This document shows positions 7,421 through 14,765 of a stretch of 31,352 bases of DNA, piece by piece (the first letter of the stretch is position 1; each line of letters starts with the position of its first letter). The stretch covers positions 1 through 31,352 of the forward strand of contig DJYX01000209.1 of assembly GCA_002450295.1 (NCBI GenBank). The letters are read 5' to 3'. Below the pieces are notes generated by a model. The model saw only the letters and a list, made by a program, of their open reading frames with translations, did not search any database and was not told the origin of the DNA. The translations under genes and the position numbers were made by a program. The stretch is from Deltaproteobacteria bacterium UBA6967 (GTDB lineage: Bacteria > SAR324 > NAC60-12).

Positions 7421-8512
7421 ATGGCATCTGTTTCAATCAAAAATGTCTGGAAATACTACGGGGAAACTGCCGCAGTCAAAGACCTTAATCTTGAAGTCTT
7501 AAATGGAGAATTCCTATGCGTATTGGGTCCATCGGGATGTGGTAAATCCTCTAGTTTAAGAATGCTGGCGGGGTTAGAACATATTTCTTCAGGTGATATT
7601 CATTTTGGTGATCGTCGAGTGAATGATTTACCACCTAAGGAGCGGGATATTGCAATGGTTTTTGAAAACTATGCGCTCTATCCGCACAAGACTGTTTTCG
7701 ACAACATAGGAAACGCCCTCAAACTGCGCAAAGTTGATCCAAACACAATTCAGCAGAAAGTTGAAAGAGCTGCTGAAATGCTGGAAATCAAGCATCTGCT
7801 TCAAAGAAAACCAATGGAGCTTTCAGGTGGCCAGAAGCAAAGAGTGGCGATTGGGCGTGCGATCGTGCGGGAACCGGAGTTGTTTCTATTTGATGAGCCC
7901 ATTGCTCACCTGGATGCCAAGCTCAGAGCTCACATGCGAGGAGAACTGAAGATTCTTCAGAGAAAACTCGGGACTACGATGGTCTATGTGACTCATGATC
8001 AGATGGAAGCTCTTTCGATGGCGGATCGTGTTGCGGTCATGCACGAGGGAGTTTTGCAGCAATACGGAACACCCCAAGAGATTTATCACAAACCGGTGAA
8101 TGCTTGGGTTGCTGGTTTTGTAGGCGAACCACCCATGAATTTTCTAGACTGTGAGCTAGTCCAAGAGAATGACGCTATTCAGTTGAAACATTCTACCTTC
8201 TCAGTGTCTCTTCTTCCTGAACAAGCGAGTATCATCAACAGCGCAAAGCTTGAACGCAAAGTTCAGCTAGCGATTCGTCCGGACGAGATTCACATCAACG
8301 GAAAGCAATCAGCTGAGTCAATCAAAGCTGAGGTGAAGATCACAGAGCCTCTTGGAGGAGATATGCTGGTTGATACCACAGTTGGTAAGGAAAAAGTCTT
8401 GGTCAAAACGAAACCAGATTTTACTGCTTCGATGGGAGAGGAGTGTTTCCTTAGCTTCGACAAACAGCGCTGGCATGTCTTTTCAAGTGAGACAGGATTA
8501 GCTTTCTTTTAG
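7421..8512 (+). CDS. carbohydrate ABC transporter ATP-binding protein, MalK/UgpC type
   Basis: A 363-residue ATPase with the complete MalK architecture. Walker A is GPSGCGKSS (residues 36-44), the signature is LSGGQKQRVAIGRA, Walker B is LFLFDEP followed by the D-loop HLDAKLR, and the switch histidine is in VTHDQMEA. From about 235 comes the C-terminal OB-fold regulatory domain (RPDEIHI). Two points are odd. The Q-loop position is Glu (VFENYALYPH) rather than Gln, and Walker A ends SS rather than ST/TT. The Glu form occurs in some sugar importers, so it need not inactivate the protein. It ends the operon; a terminator follows 142 bases downstream. Confidence 0.9.
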   Translation: MASVSIKNVWKYYGETAAVKDLNLEVLNGEFLCVLGPSGCGKSSSLRMLAGLEHISSGDIHFGDRRVNDLPPKERDIAMVFENYALYPHKTVFDNIGNALKLRKVDPNTIQQKVERAAEMLEIKHLLQRKPMELSGGQKQRVAIGRAIVREPELFLFDEPIAHLDAKLRAHMRGELKILQRKLGTTMVYVTHDQMEALSMADRVAVMHEGVLQQYGTPQEIYHKPVNAWVAGFVGEPPMNFLDCELVQENDAIQLKHSTFSVSLLPEQASIINSAKLERKVQLAIRPDEIHINGKQSAESIKAEVKITEPLGGDMLVDTTVGKEKVLVKTKPDFTASMGEECFLSFDKQRWHVFSSETGLAFF

Positions 8513-8654
8513 GGCCAGTCATCAATTAAGCCAAATGACAGCCACTATCCACTAGATATTCCCTAGAAAACATGGCTCGTCTATAGAAATGGATGTCAAT
8601 CCCTTGGTATTGTTTCAACTTAGCAAAGAAGTTCTGAATTAGGTTATGTAGGGT

Positions 8655-8693
8655 GTCGCAACTCAAAATCTTCTCTGAGTTGCGACTTTTTTT
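8655..8693 (+). terminator. intrinsic (Rho-independent) terminator of the carbohydrate ABC operon
   Basis: GTCGCAACTCA (8655-8665) pairs perfectly with TGAGTTGCGAC (8676-8686) around a 10-base loop, and seven consecutive T residues follow at 8687-8693. On the opposite strand no T tract follows, so it acts in the plus direction. It closes the transcript that begins before 3909. Confidence 0.9.
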
Positions 8694-8867
8694 ACTCTTC
8701 CAGAAGGAGTCGTCAAATATCAGTGGTTTGAACCTCCAATAAACATCTCCACCGTTAACTTAACAGCTTGGGATTTTGCTCACCTACAAGCTCAGTTCAG
8801 TCTCGAACGGCAACATCACCTGCACTTGCTTCAATCTGCCCAGCTGCCTCATCCGGAACCGGAATAG
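8679..8867 (+). pseudogene. possible C-terminal remnant of an unrecognised gene
   Basis: Between an in-frame TGA at 8676 and a TAG at 8865-8867 lies an open frame of about 62 codons with no ATG. It overlaps the end of the terminator. Its second half reads like real protein: YQWFEPPINISTVNLTAWD followed by an amphipathic Gln/His/Leu-rich stretch (AHLQAQFSLERQHHLHLL) and an acidic Pro-rich end. I do not recognise a family. It could be the tail of a gene whose front was lost when the terminator-bearing operon was joined here, or chance. The short length keeps confidence low. Confidence 0.25.
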
Positions 8868-8870
8868 TCA

Positions 8871-9671
8871 TTATCTATTACCATGTTTTCCAGATTCCCA
8901 TCTCTTTTCTAGCTTCTCACTGATCTTCATTCGTTGTTCTGGGGTCAGTATCGTATGGAGGCTAGTGAAACCTTGAGCCAATAATGGCAGCTTGGATTTC
9001 ACTTCAGACCATCTTACATCAAGCAAGGCTTCAATATCCTGTACATTCACTGAGTCCTGCTGCATCTGTTCGTAAATCTCCTCTCTAATTTCTTTATGCT
9101 GCTGCTTAATTTCCGCTGCTTTACTGCGTAAAGTGTTGATTAGATTGCTTATCTCTCTTTCTTGGAGATCATCAAGGTCTAGTGCGATGGACATCCCGAA
9201 TACGATACGAGATGTATTTGAAGATTGCAGACGCTCAAAATGATTGGATTCCAAACCTTTGGACATTCGCTCTTTTACCTTAGTGCGTTGTTCAGGAGTC
9301 AGCATCTTATGAAATTCAGTGAATTTTTGTGCTAACGCTGGCAACTTGGCATGAACAGAAGCCCATTTGGCTTCAAGCAGAGCAGTTAGATCCTCCGCAT
9401 TTACTTCGTCTTGCTGCATCTGAGCAAGAATCTCTTCTCGCAGTTGCACCCGAATTTCCTTGAGTAACTCCAATTCAGGGCGAGCGTTATCAACAACCCT
9501 GGCCATTTCACGCGCCTGCGCATCATTGAGATCAAGTGTGCTGGATGTTTCTGAAACAATATCGGATGTGCTCCTTGAATCTGGCTGGCCACAACCCACC
9601 AAAAGGGTTGCTGATGTAACCGCAATTAGCAAAGACTGCCTAATTGTTTTGAAAGTTTTGCATGCTGACAT
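8871..9671 (-). CDS. lipoprotein with two tandem Spy/CpxP-like (LTPEQR) units
   Basis: The 266-residue protein starts with a lipoprotein signal: hydrophobic residues 13-25 and lipobox LVGC with C27. It then contains two similar all-helical units at about 46-140 and 164-260. Each has the order DL(N/D)-x-AQ/LQ-x-RE, an acidic EE(I)-x-QMQQD-x-VN segment, a W followed by KLP-x-LAQ, and the LTPEQR motif (124-129 and 242-247, pitch 118 residues). LTPEQR is the hallmark of the Spy/CpxP/ZraP family of periplasmic chaperones and stress sensors, which normally carry one unit of about 100-130 residues and act as dimers. Here both units are in one membrane-anchored chain. TTTAGGAG precedes the ATG. It is divergent from a two-component system and probably part of its regulon. 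Function is inferred. Confidence 0.75.
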   Translation of the reverse strand: MSACKTFKTIRQSLLIAVTSATLLVGCGQPDSRSTSDIVSETSSTLDLNDAQAREMARVVDNARPELELLKEIRVQLREEILAQMQQDEVNAEDLTALLEAKWASVHAKLPALAQKFTEFHKMLTPEQRTKVKERMSKGLESNHFERLQSSNTSRIVFGMSIALDLDDLQEREISNLINTLRSKAAEIKQQHKEIREEIYEQMQQDSVNVQDIEALLDVRWSEVKSKLPLLAQGFTSLHTILTPEQRMKISEKLEKRWESGKHGNR

Positions 9672-9708
9672 TGCGCTTCTCCTAAAGTAGCGTGATTTAA
9701 TTTCCCAT

Positions 9709-9728
9709 AGGTTCTATCAGTAGAACCT
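9709..9728. promoter_or_regulatory. 8-bp inverted repeat in the leader of the Spy-like gene
   Basis: AGGTTCTA (9709-9716) and TAGAACCT (9721-9728) form perfect arms around TCAG. It lies 38-57 bases upstream of the minus-strand lipoprotein start, so it could be an operator or a short hairpin in the leader RNA. Confidence 0.4.
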
Positions 9729-9780
9729 CTCGGGGCGATGAACTGAGGATTAGTATAGAAGATAAATCTTTCACCAACCT

Positions 9781-9814
9781 TTCCTTAACCTTACAAAATA
9801 GTAAGGTTAAGGAA
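9781..9814. promoter_or_regulatory. perfect 14-bp inverted repeat, candidate response-regulator operator
   Basis: TTCCTTAACCTTAC at 9781-9794 is the exact reverse complement of 9801-9814, separated by AAAATA. One more T-A pair (9780/9815) extends it, and CC/GG pair beyond a one-base bulge. It sits between the divergent lipoprotein and response-regulator starts, 110 bases from the former and 66 from the latter. It is well placed to control both, most simply as a binding site for the regulator encoded at 9881. Each arm contains short CCTTA-like direct repeats, which OmpR-family regulators often bind. Confidence 0.5.
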
Positions 9815-9880
9815 AAGGCTTCCAGATTGGATTAGCCGAGCTAAACTCATTCAGTATTTTCATTATTGGGAGAGGCTTCA

Positions 9881-10552
9881 ATGAAACTACTTTTGCTTGA
9901 GGACGACCCCAAAGTCGCTGATTTCATCTCAAAAGGCCTAAGAGAAGCTGGGTTTGTTGTCGAGCATACTGCGCAGGGTGAGATTGCTCTGAGCTTAGCT
10001 CAATCGGAAATGTATGATGTGGCAGTACTAGATGTTATGGTTCCGGGCTTGAGTGGGCTTTCCGTAGTTCAGACACTGCGAGAGCAGAAAAATCCAATTC
10101 CTGTTCTTATTCTCAGTGCCAAGCACACATTGAAAGATCGGGTGAGTGGAATTGAGTTGGGAGCGGACGATTACTTGACCAAGCCTTTTTCCTTCACAGA
10201 ATTGCTTGTCCGCGTACAAGCTCTGATCCGACGTAACTCCTTAAATGTGGAACCAACTACCCTCCAATATGCAGACTTGGAGATGAATCTGCTAAGCCGG
10301 GAAGTGATCCGCTCCAAGCATCTTCTCCAATTACAGCCACGCGAATTCAGCTTGCTAGAATACTTTCTCAGGTATCCAGGTCGAGTACTGTCCAAAACAT
10401 TTATTTTAGAGCATGTCTGGGATTATGATTTTGATCCTCAGACAAATGTAGTTGATGTGCTGATTTCACGTTTGCGCAGCAAGGTAGACAGAGACTTTGA
10501 CACCAAACTGATCCATACACTTCGAGGCGTGGGATATGTACTTAAGCTTTGA
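9881..10552 (+). CDS. OmpR-family response regulator
   Basis: The ATG at 9881 follows GGGAGAGG with correct spacing and gives 223 residues; an upstream in-frame TTG at 9866 overlaps that site and is rejected. The receiver domain (1-115) has the acidic pair E7/D8-D9, phosphoacceptor D51 in VLDVMVPG, and K101 in LTKPF. A winged-helix DNA-binding domain follows (about 130-222; LQPREFSLLEYFLRYPGR, then VDVLISRLRSKVD and HTLRGVGYVL). It overlaps the histidine kinase gene by 17 bases, a typical coupled pair. With the divergent Spy/CpxP-like lipoprotein it resembles the CpxR/CpxP or heavy-metal/antimicrobial-response arrangements. The signal is unknown. Confidence 0.93.
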   Translation: MKLLLLEDDPKVADFISKGLREAGFVVEHTAQGEIALSLAQSEMYDVAVLDVMVPGLSGLSVVQTLREQKNPIPVLILSAKHTLKDRVSGIELGADDYLTKPFSFTELLVRVQALIRRNSLNVEPTTLQYADLEMNLLSREVIRSKHLLQLQPREFSLLEYFLRYPGRVLSKTFILEHVWDYDFDPQTNVVDVLISRLRSKVDRDFDTKLIHTLRGVGYVLKL

Positions 10553-11990
10553 ACGCTTGAGGCCCCGGAGTTTTCAGGCGCGGATGACTATCTTTGGTAT
10601 TCTACTTTTCTTTTTCTCAGCCTTGTTAGTAGTTGGGTTCTCTGGATTTTTTCTTCACAGAGAGTTTGAGTCTAGACTTCAGCAAAGCATTCTCGGGCAA
10701 CTGGAGCGCTATTCGAATCTACATCTACAGTCTAAAGCTTTGCTTTTGTTGACCCTGCAACAGGAGCACGATCAGAATCGAATGCGTGGCACTTGGCTCC
10801 ACTGGCAAGAAGATCAAGGAGTCCTATGGGAAACCATCCCGGCAAACTGGGAACAAGATCCCACAAGAATGAGGTTCCTTCTGCAAACTCACTTGGTCTC
10901 TGGTGATGAATGGAGTCGAATGCCTTCCAGGCATCTTGAGCTGTCGAGCAAAAGCCCACCTGAGGATTATCATAACCTAGATCTTGAAGAGGAAATTCTG
11001 ATTACTGCACGTGTTCTTTCAGATGGCTCGGTGTTGGCCATCGGAGAGTCACATGCCTTCACACAACTTCAGATAAAACTATTCAGACGCAGAGTTTTTA
11101 GGATTCTTCTGGCTGTGGGGATTGTCAGTATATTGGTGGGCTGGTTTTTTACACGAAAAGCTCTGCGACCCATCCAAGATCTGGTGGAAACAACTGAAAC
11201 GATAGCTGCAGGAAGCTTAGACGCACGTGTCCCAGAGCCCAACACTTCAGGTGAACTGGCTAAACTTACGCGGCTCTACAATGAGATGTTGGAACGTATT
11301 GAACACCTGGTTACGACCATGAACGAGTCACTTGATAATGTAGCTCATGATCTGAGAACTCCCCTAATGCGTTTGCGTAACTCGATAGAGATGGCGATCA
11401 CCAACGAGACCGCATCGGTAGAAGAACTCAGGGATACTTTACTGGATGTTGCTGAAGAAGCAGAGCAGATCCAATTACTGTTGACTGCATTGATGAATCA
11501 GGCTGAAGCTGTAGCTGGAACCATGCGTCTGCGTAAGGAACTGATAGACATAAATGTATTGACGCAGGGGGCTTGTGAGCTCTATGAGATGCTCGCTGAA
11601 GAAAAGCAAATTAAACTGCGAAAGAATTTTGCAGAAATCCCTGTGTTTCTTGAAGCAGATCCCGTTAGGTTGCGTCAGGCTCTTGGAAACCTTCTTGACA
11701 ATGCGATTAAATTTACTCCTGAAGGAGGACACATAACCGTGAGCATCCTCTCTGAGTCCAACGTGGTAAATATAGAAATCAAGGACACTGGAGTCGGTAT
11801 CTCTGAGAGTGAGCAGCTCAGAATCTTTGAGAGGCTCTACCGTGGAGATCAAAGCAGAGGTTCAAAAGGGATGGGTCTTGGTCTCAGTCTTGTGAAGGGT
11901 ATAATTCAAGCCCATAGAGCTGATATTCAAGTCATCAGCTCCCCTAATCAAGGAAGCACCTTTCGGATTGAATTTTTACGTCCAACATAA
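10536..11990 (+). CDS. membrane sensor histidine kinase (HAMP, HisKA, HATPase_c)
   Basis: 484 residues. A first membrane helix is at about 17-39, a periplasmic sensor region of about 145 residues lies between, and a second helix is at about 186-206. A HAMP linker (207-260, beginning at RPIQDL) is followed by the phosphoacceptor H271 in VAHDLRTPL. The ATPase domain has the N box GNLLDNAIKFTPEGG, the G1 box DTGVGIS, an F box around IFERLYRGD, and the G2 box GMGLGLSLVKG. Its start overlaps the regulator gene. The sensor region has no recognisable PAS or CACHE motif and is a candidate docking surface for the divergent lipoprotein, by analogy with CpxA-CpxP. No intrinsic terminator follows, only nested inverted repeats. 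Confidence 0.93.
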   Translation: MYLSFERLRPRSFQARMTIFGILLFFFSALLVVGFSGFFLHREFESRLQQSILGQLERYSNLHLQSKALLLLTLQQEHDQNRMRGTWLHWQEDQGVLWETIPANWEQDPTRMRFLLQTHLVSGDEWSRMPSRHLELSSKSPPEDYHNLDLEEEILITARVLSDGSVLAIGESHAFTQLQIKLFRRRVFRILLAVGIVSILVGWFFTRKALRPIQDLVETTETIAAGSLDARVPEPNTSGELAKLTRLYNEMLERIEHLVTTMNESLDNVAHDLRTPLMRLRNSIEMAITNETASVEELRDTLLDVAEEAEQIQLLLTALMNQAEAVAGTMRLRKELIDINVLTQGACELYEMLAEEKQIKLRKNFAEIPVFLEADPVRLRQALGNLLDNAIKFTPEGGHITVSILSESNVVNIEIKDTGVGISESEQLRIFERLYRGDQSRGSKGMGLGLSLVKGIIQAHRADIQVISSPNQGSTFRIEFLRPT

Positions 11991-11995
11991 AAAAT

Positions 11996-12071
11996 TATGA
12001 ATTTTCAGACAGGTCTTAAATTTAGTATTTATACTACTAGGTAAATTCAGTCCTTTCTCTCAAAATTCATA
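11996..12071. repeat. 76-bp nested inverted repeat after the kinase gene
   Basis: TATGAATTTT (11996-12005) and AAAATTCATA (12062-12071) are perfect 10-bp arms enclosing 56 bases. Inside is a second palindrome, TAGTAT-TT-ATACTA (12023-12036). The element starts six bases after the kinase stop. It may be a structured 3' end, a small MITE-like relic, or chance pairing in AT-rich DNA. No T tract marks it as an intrinsic terminator. Confidence 0.4.
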
Positions 12072-12226
12072 GATCCGAACTTTTCAAGTAATTGGTGAAG
12101 AAAAATGGTACCTTCCCAAAAGATGGGGGTTTTATTTCTTGGTACATTTGCTGGGTAGGAAGCGCTTTAGGATTTCCAAAGGGTACTGTGGATTTTAATG
12201 TGGTGTCGCAAGAGCACTAATCTAGC

Positions 12227-12257
12227 GGGTGTTTGAACAGTCTTTGATCGAACACCC
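12227..12257 (-). terminator. hairpin downstream of the transhydrogenase gene
   Basis: GGGTGTTTGA (12227-12236) pairs with TCGAACACCC (12248-12257), ten pairs including one G-T, around an 11-base loop. It lies 15 bases beyond the stop of the minus-strand gene at 12272. No T run follows on the minus strand, so it may be a weak terminator or a 3'-end stabiliser. Confidence 0.45.
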
Positions 12258-12271
12258 TAGCCCATCTAAAA

Positions 12272-13552
12272 TTACCAGTGCTTCATATTGCCCAAGAACA
12301 GATCTTTCAACTCTCCAGGGCCAGCAGGAATAGGAGCTAGCTTTGTTACCCTGTGCTGAGGCAATGTTCCTTCCACCAAGGCGGGCACATCTTCGGGACC
12401 GTAGCCGACCGCATTAAGCCCATTTGGTAAGCCTGCTTTCTTCATCAAGTCAATCACAGCACTTGCCAAAACCTCTCCAGCATCATCCGGTGTAGCCCCA
12501 CGAACATCGGTTCCCATCAACTCTGCACAGCGCAGGTGATTTTCTGGGTCTGCATTTCCTGTCCATCGAAACACAGCCGGGGCATTCAGGATCACAGACA
12601 TTCCATGAGGTACGGTGGGATGATCGGGTGGGTAATCCGGAGGAACATATTCCTTGACCATACCACTGACTGGATAAGACATTCCGTGAGGCAGGTGTAC
12701 ACCCGCATTCCCGAAACCAATTCCAGCATAGGTTGCACCCAACAGAATGGCTCCTCGGGCTTCGTCATCTTCAGGATCATCCAAAACACGCTGTAGATTT
12801 TGCGAAATCAATTTTAAGCATTCTGAAGCCCAGATTCGACTGATCGGGTTAGATCCTTGGTAGGCGGGTCGCATTCCAGGAGAATCTGGTGCGGGTCGTT
12901 GGTGATATGGCAAGGCAGTCAATGATTCAAGGGCGTGGCTGACTTGGTCAAGAGCAGTGCAGGCGGTCACCATTTTTGGAAGGCTCCGGGTGTTATCCGG
13001 ATCAATGATCCCCATCAGAGGACGAAGCGATCGATGGGCGATTCCAGTCTTGGCTTCCATCGAAAGGAGATCAAAGATTGTGACCCCAGTTGTTTCGCTA
13101 CCGGTTCCTGCTGTTGTTGGAATACATATCATGGGCTTGATTGGCCCTGGTACTGGTAGCCCTTTACCAATGGGAGGATTGACGTAGTCCAGGAAATCTT
13201 TTGGTGGGTGAGTCGCATATAGATTTGCTGCTTTCACTGTGTCCATACTGGAGCCTCCGCCCACACCTAAATAGCCATCAAAATTCCCATTCTTGGCAAA
13301 ATCAATAGCCTCGCGGAAAGAAACATCGGTTGGTTCCACGGAAACCCCTGAATAGATTTCGTATTCCAGTCCAACGTCCTTAAGCGAAGCTTCAACGACC
13401 TCCATTGTAGCAAGCTTGGCTACGCGAGCATCAGTACAGATCATCAATCGCTTGACGCCCATACTCCTGAAGTCACTTCCAATCTCTTTGGTGACACCTT
13501 TTCCAAACTTGATGCTGGAGGTGTCCATAGTGAATGCAGTTTCCAACTTCAT
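12272..13552 (-). CDS. iron-containing hydroxyacid-oxoacid transhydrogenase (ADHFE1/HOT-like)
   Basis: 426 residues of the group III iron-dependent alcohol dehydrogenase fold. The dinucleotide-binding GGGSSMD is at 98-104, and the PTTAGTGSE loop at 145-153. Metal ligands inferred by comparison with FucO-type enzymes are D202, H206, H289 and H316. Between the last two histidines is a long insertion (KEYVPPDYPPDHPTV) found in mitochondrial ADHFE1-type enzymes but not in FucO. The segments GNAGVHLPHGMSYP and LPQHRVTKLAP are also ADHFE1-like. Members of that family oxidise 4-hydroxybutyrate to succinic semialdehyde while reducing 2-oxoglutarate to D-2-hydroxyglutarate, using tightly bound NAD. 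AAGGGAG precedes the ATG. It is divergent from the aldolase operon. The exact substrate is inferred. Confidence 0.82.
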   Translation of the reverse strand: MKLETAFTMDTSSIKFGKGVTKEIGSDFRSMGVKRLMICTDARVAKLATMEVVEASLKDVGLEYEIYSGVSVEPTDVSFREAIDFAKNGNFDGYLGVGGGSSMDTVKAANLYATHPPKDFLDYVNPPIGKGLPVPGPIKPMICIPTTAGTGSETTGVTIFDLLSMEAKTGIAHRSLRPLMGIIDPDNTRSLPKMVTACTALDQVSHALESLTALPYHQRPAPDSPGMRPAYQGSNPISRIWASECLKLISQNLQRVLDDPEDDEARGAILLGATYAGIGFGNAGVHLPHGMSYPVSGMVKEYVPPDYPPDHPTVPHGMSVILNAPAVFRWTGNADPENHLRCAELMGTDVRGATPDDAGEVLASAVIDLMKKAGLPNGLNAVGYGPEDVPALVEGTLPQHRVTKLAPIPAGPGELKDLFLGNMKHW

Positions 13553-13982
13553 TCTCAGCTCCCTTATAAAAGTTGATTATTAACATAATATTTCTGCGAA
13601 TTATCAGGAACCTACAGACAATCAGCAAGCGCTATACTTTATTCGCCAATTTTGCATCCACAGAAGATTTATCTACTCACCTTGAAACTCTCTGGATTTT
13701 TCAGACACTTTTGAAAGTGAGGCTGAATATTAATAGAATTATCAAAATACCTCCCCTGATCTTGAATCAGAAATCGAATCCATCCCTTGTCATCAATATG
13801 AGGTTACTTCTTAAGCCAGTGAGATCCTCACAGAAACCAAAATTGATGATGTTTTAAAAGTATCCCAGGGAAAGAAAAACTTACGGAATCTAATTGAGAA
13901 GATTGACCTTCTCTAAAACGGCGAGTATGCAATTGGATCTGGTGACCAAGACGACTTTACAAACGTGATTTATCGGAGAAGG
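13553..13982. other. 430-bp divergent intergenic region before the aldolase operon
   Basis: No intact gene is seen. A 6-bp inverted repeat, GAGAAG-ATTGAC-CTTCTC (13896-13913), is a candidate operator. The frame leading into the aldolase gene (about 13737-13982) reads protein-like in patches (for example KIDDVLKVSQGKKNLRNL, and a GSGDQDDFTNV segment) but is cut by TAA codons at 13812-13814 and 13912-13914. It might be a decayed gene tail, but the evidence is weak. The 94-codon plus-strand frame at 13573-13857 has no ribosome site and a composition unlike its neighbours. Confidence 0.45.
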
Positions 13983-14750
13983 ATGTATCGAAAAAATTTG
14001 TTACGACAAAAACTTCAAGCTGGTGAAGAACTGATCGGAACCTGGCATGAAATCCCAGATCCGGTAGTGACGGAGATCCTAAGTCTGAGTGGACTCGATT
14101 TCGTGCTTGTCGATAATGAGCACGGGCCGGGTGATGTGTTGACGGTGGCAAATCAGCTCAGGGCTGCAAATGGCTCAGACACTACGTTGGTCGTTCGTAT
14201 TCCCTGGAATGATCATGTGATGATCAAAAAACTGTTGGATATTGGAGTCGAGTCGATCATGGTTCCAATGGTTGAAAACGCTGAGGAAGCAGAAGCAGTA
14301 GTATCCGCTGTCCGCTATCCACCAAGAGGAATACGCGGAATTGCTCACACGGACGCAAGAGCGAGCGAGTATGGCTTCAAGGCAGATGAGTACTTGGAGA
14401 CAGCTTCTGACAATACCTTTGTCATTTGCCAAGTGGAAAGTGCGAAGGCGGCAAATAACATTGATGAAATCGTGGCTGTCGATGGACTGGATATGATTTT
14501 CATTGGACCGTTTGATCTCTCAGCCAGTTTGGGAACCCCAGCCAAATTTGAGAATCCAGAGCACCAGCGTTTAATGAAAAAAACCGTTGATGCCACGAAG
14601 GCTGCGGGAAAATATTTGGGAGTCACTCCCTATGGAACAAACTCCATGGCAGATTTGTATTCACAAGGTTTTGATCTGGTCGTGAGTCTCGCTGATGTTG
14701 GAATGATTCGGGATGCTGCACGAACACTTGCAGACCAAAAACCTAAATAA
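13983..14750 (+). CDS. HpcH/HpaI-family class II aldolase (2-keto-3-deoxy sugar acid or 4-hydroxy-2-oxo acid aldolase)
   Basis: The ATG at 13983 with GGAGAAGG just upstream is preferred over the GTG at 13965, giving 255 residues, the family norm. Active-site residues match HpaI positions with constant offset: H47 in NEHGP, R72 in VVRIPW, metal ligands E152 in QVESA and D178 in GPFDLS. Family members split 4-hydroxy-2-oxo acids to pyruvate and an aldehyde; RhmA splits 2-keto-3-deoxy-L-rhamnonate, and GarL 2-keto-3-deoxyglucarate. The next two genes encode an SDR dehydrogenase and an acid-sugar dehydratase-like protein, so a sugar-acid aldolase is the likeliest role. The specific substrate is unknown. 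Confidence 0.85.
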   Translation: MYRKNLLRQKLQAGEELIGTWHEIPDPVVTEILSLSGLDFVLVDNEHGPGDVLTVANQLRAANGSDTTLVVRIPWNDHVMIKKLLDIGVESIMVPMVENAEEAEAVVSAVRYPPRGIRGIAHTDARASEYGFKADEYLETASDNTFVICQVESAKAANNIDEIVAVDGLDMIFIGPFDLSASLGTPAKFENPEHQRLMKKTVDATKAAGKYLGVTPYGTNSMADLYSQGFDLVVSLADVGMIRDAARTLADQKPK

Positions 14751-14765
14751 TTGCTCGGATAAAGC

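Larger units (their letters stand above)
8513..8870. other. intergenic region between convergent ABC operon and Spy-like gene
   Basis: From 8513 to about 8650 no gene or clear structure is seen; this is the 3' untranslated part of the ABC operon. The terminator occupies 8655-8693. From 8679 to 8867 a plus-strand frame without a good start has protein-like composition (listed as a possible remnant). The minus-strand lipoprotein gene ends at 8871 with no intrinsic terminator of its own on that strand. Confidence 0.6.

Noticed and set aside
8776..8976. 66-codon plus-strand frame after the terminator
   Set aside because: It overlaps the 3' end of the lipoprotein gene in antisense and is out of frame with the more protein-like remnant at 8679-8867.
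13573..13857. 94-codon plus-strand frame in the divergent gap
   Set aside because: No Shine-Dalgarno site, Ile/Leu/Asn-rich composition as expected from AT-rich noncoding DNA, and no recognisable motif.
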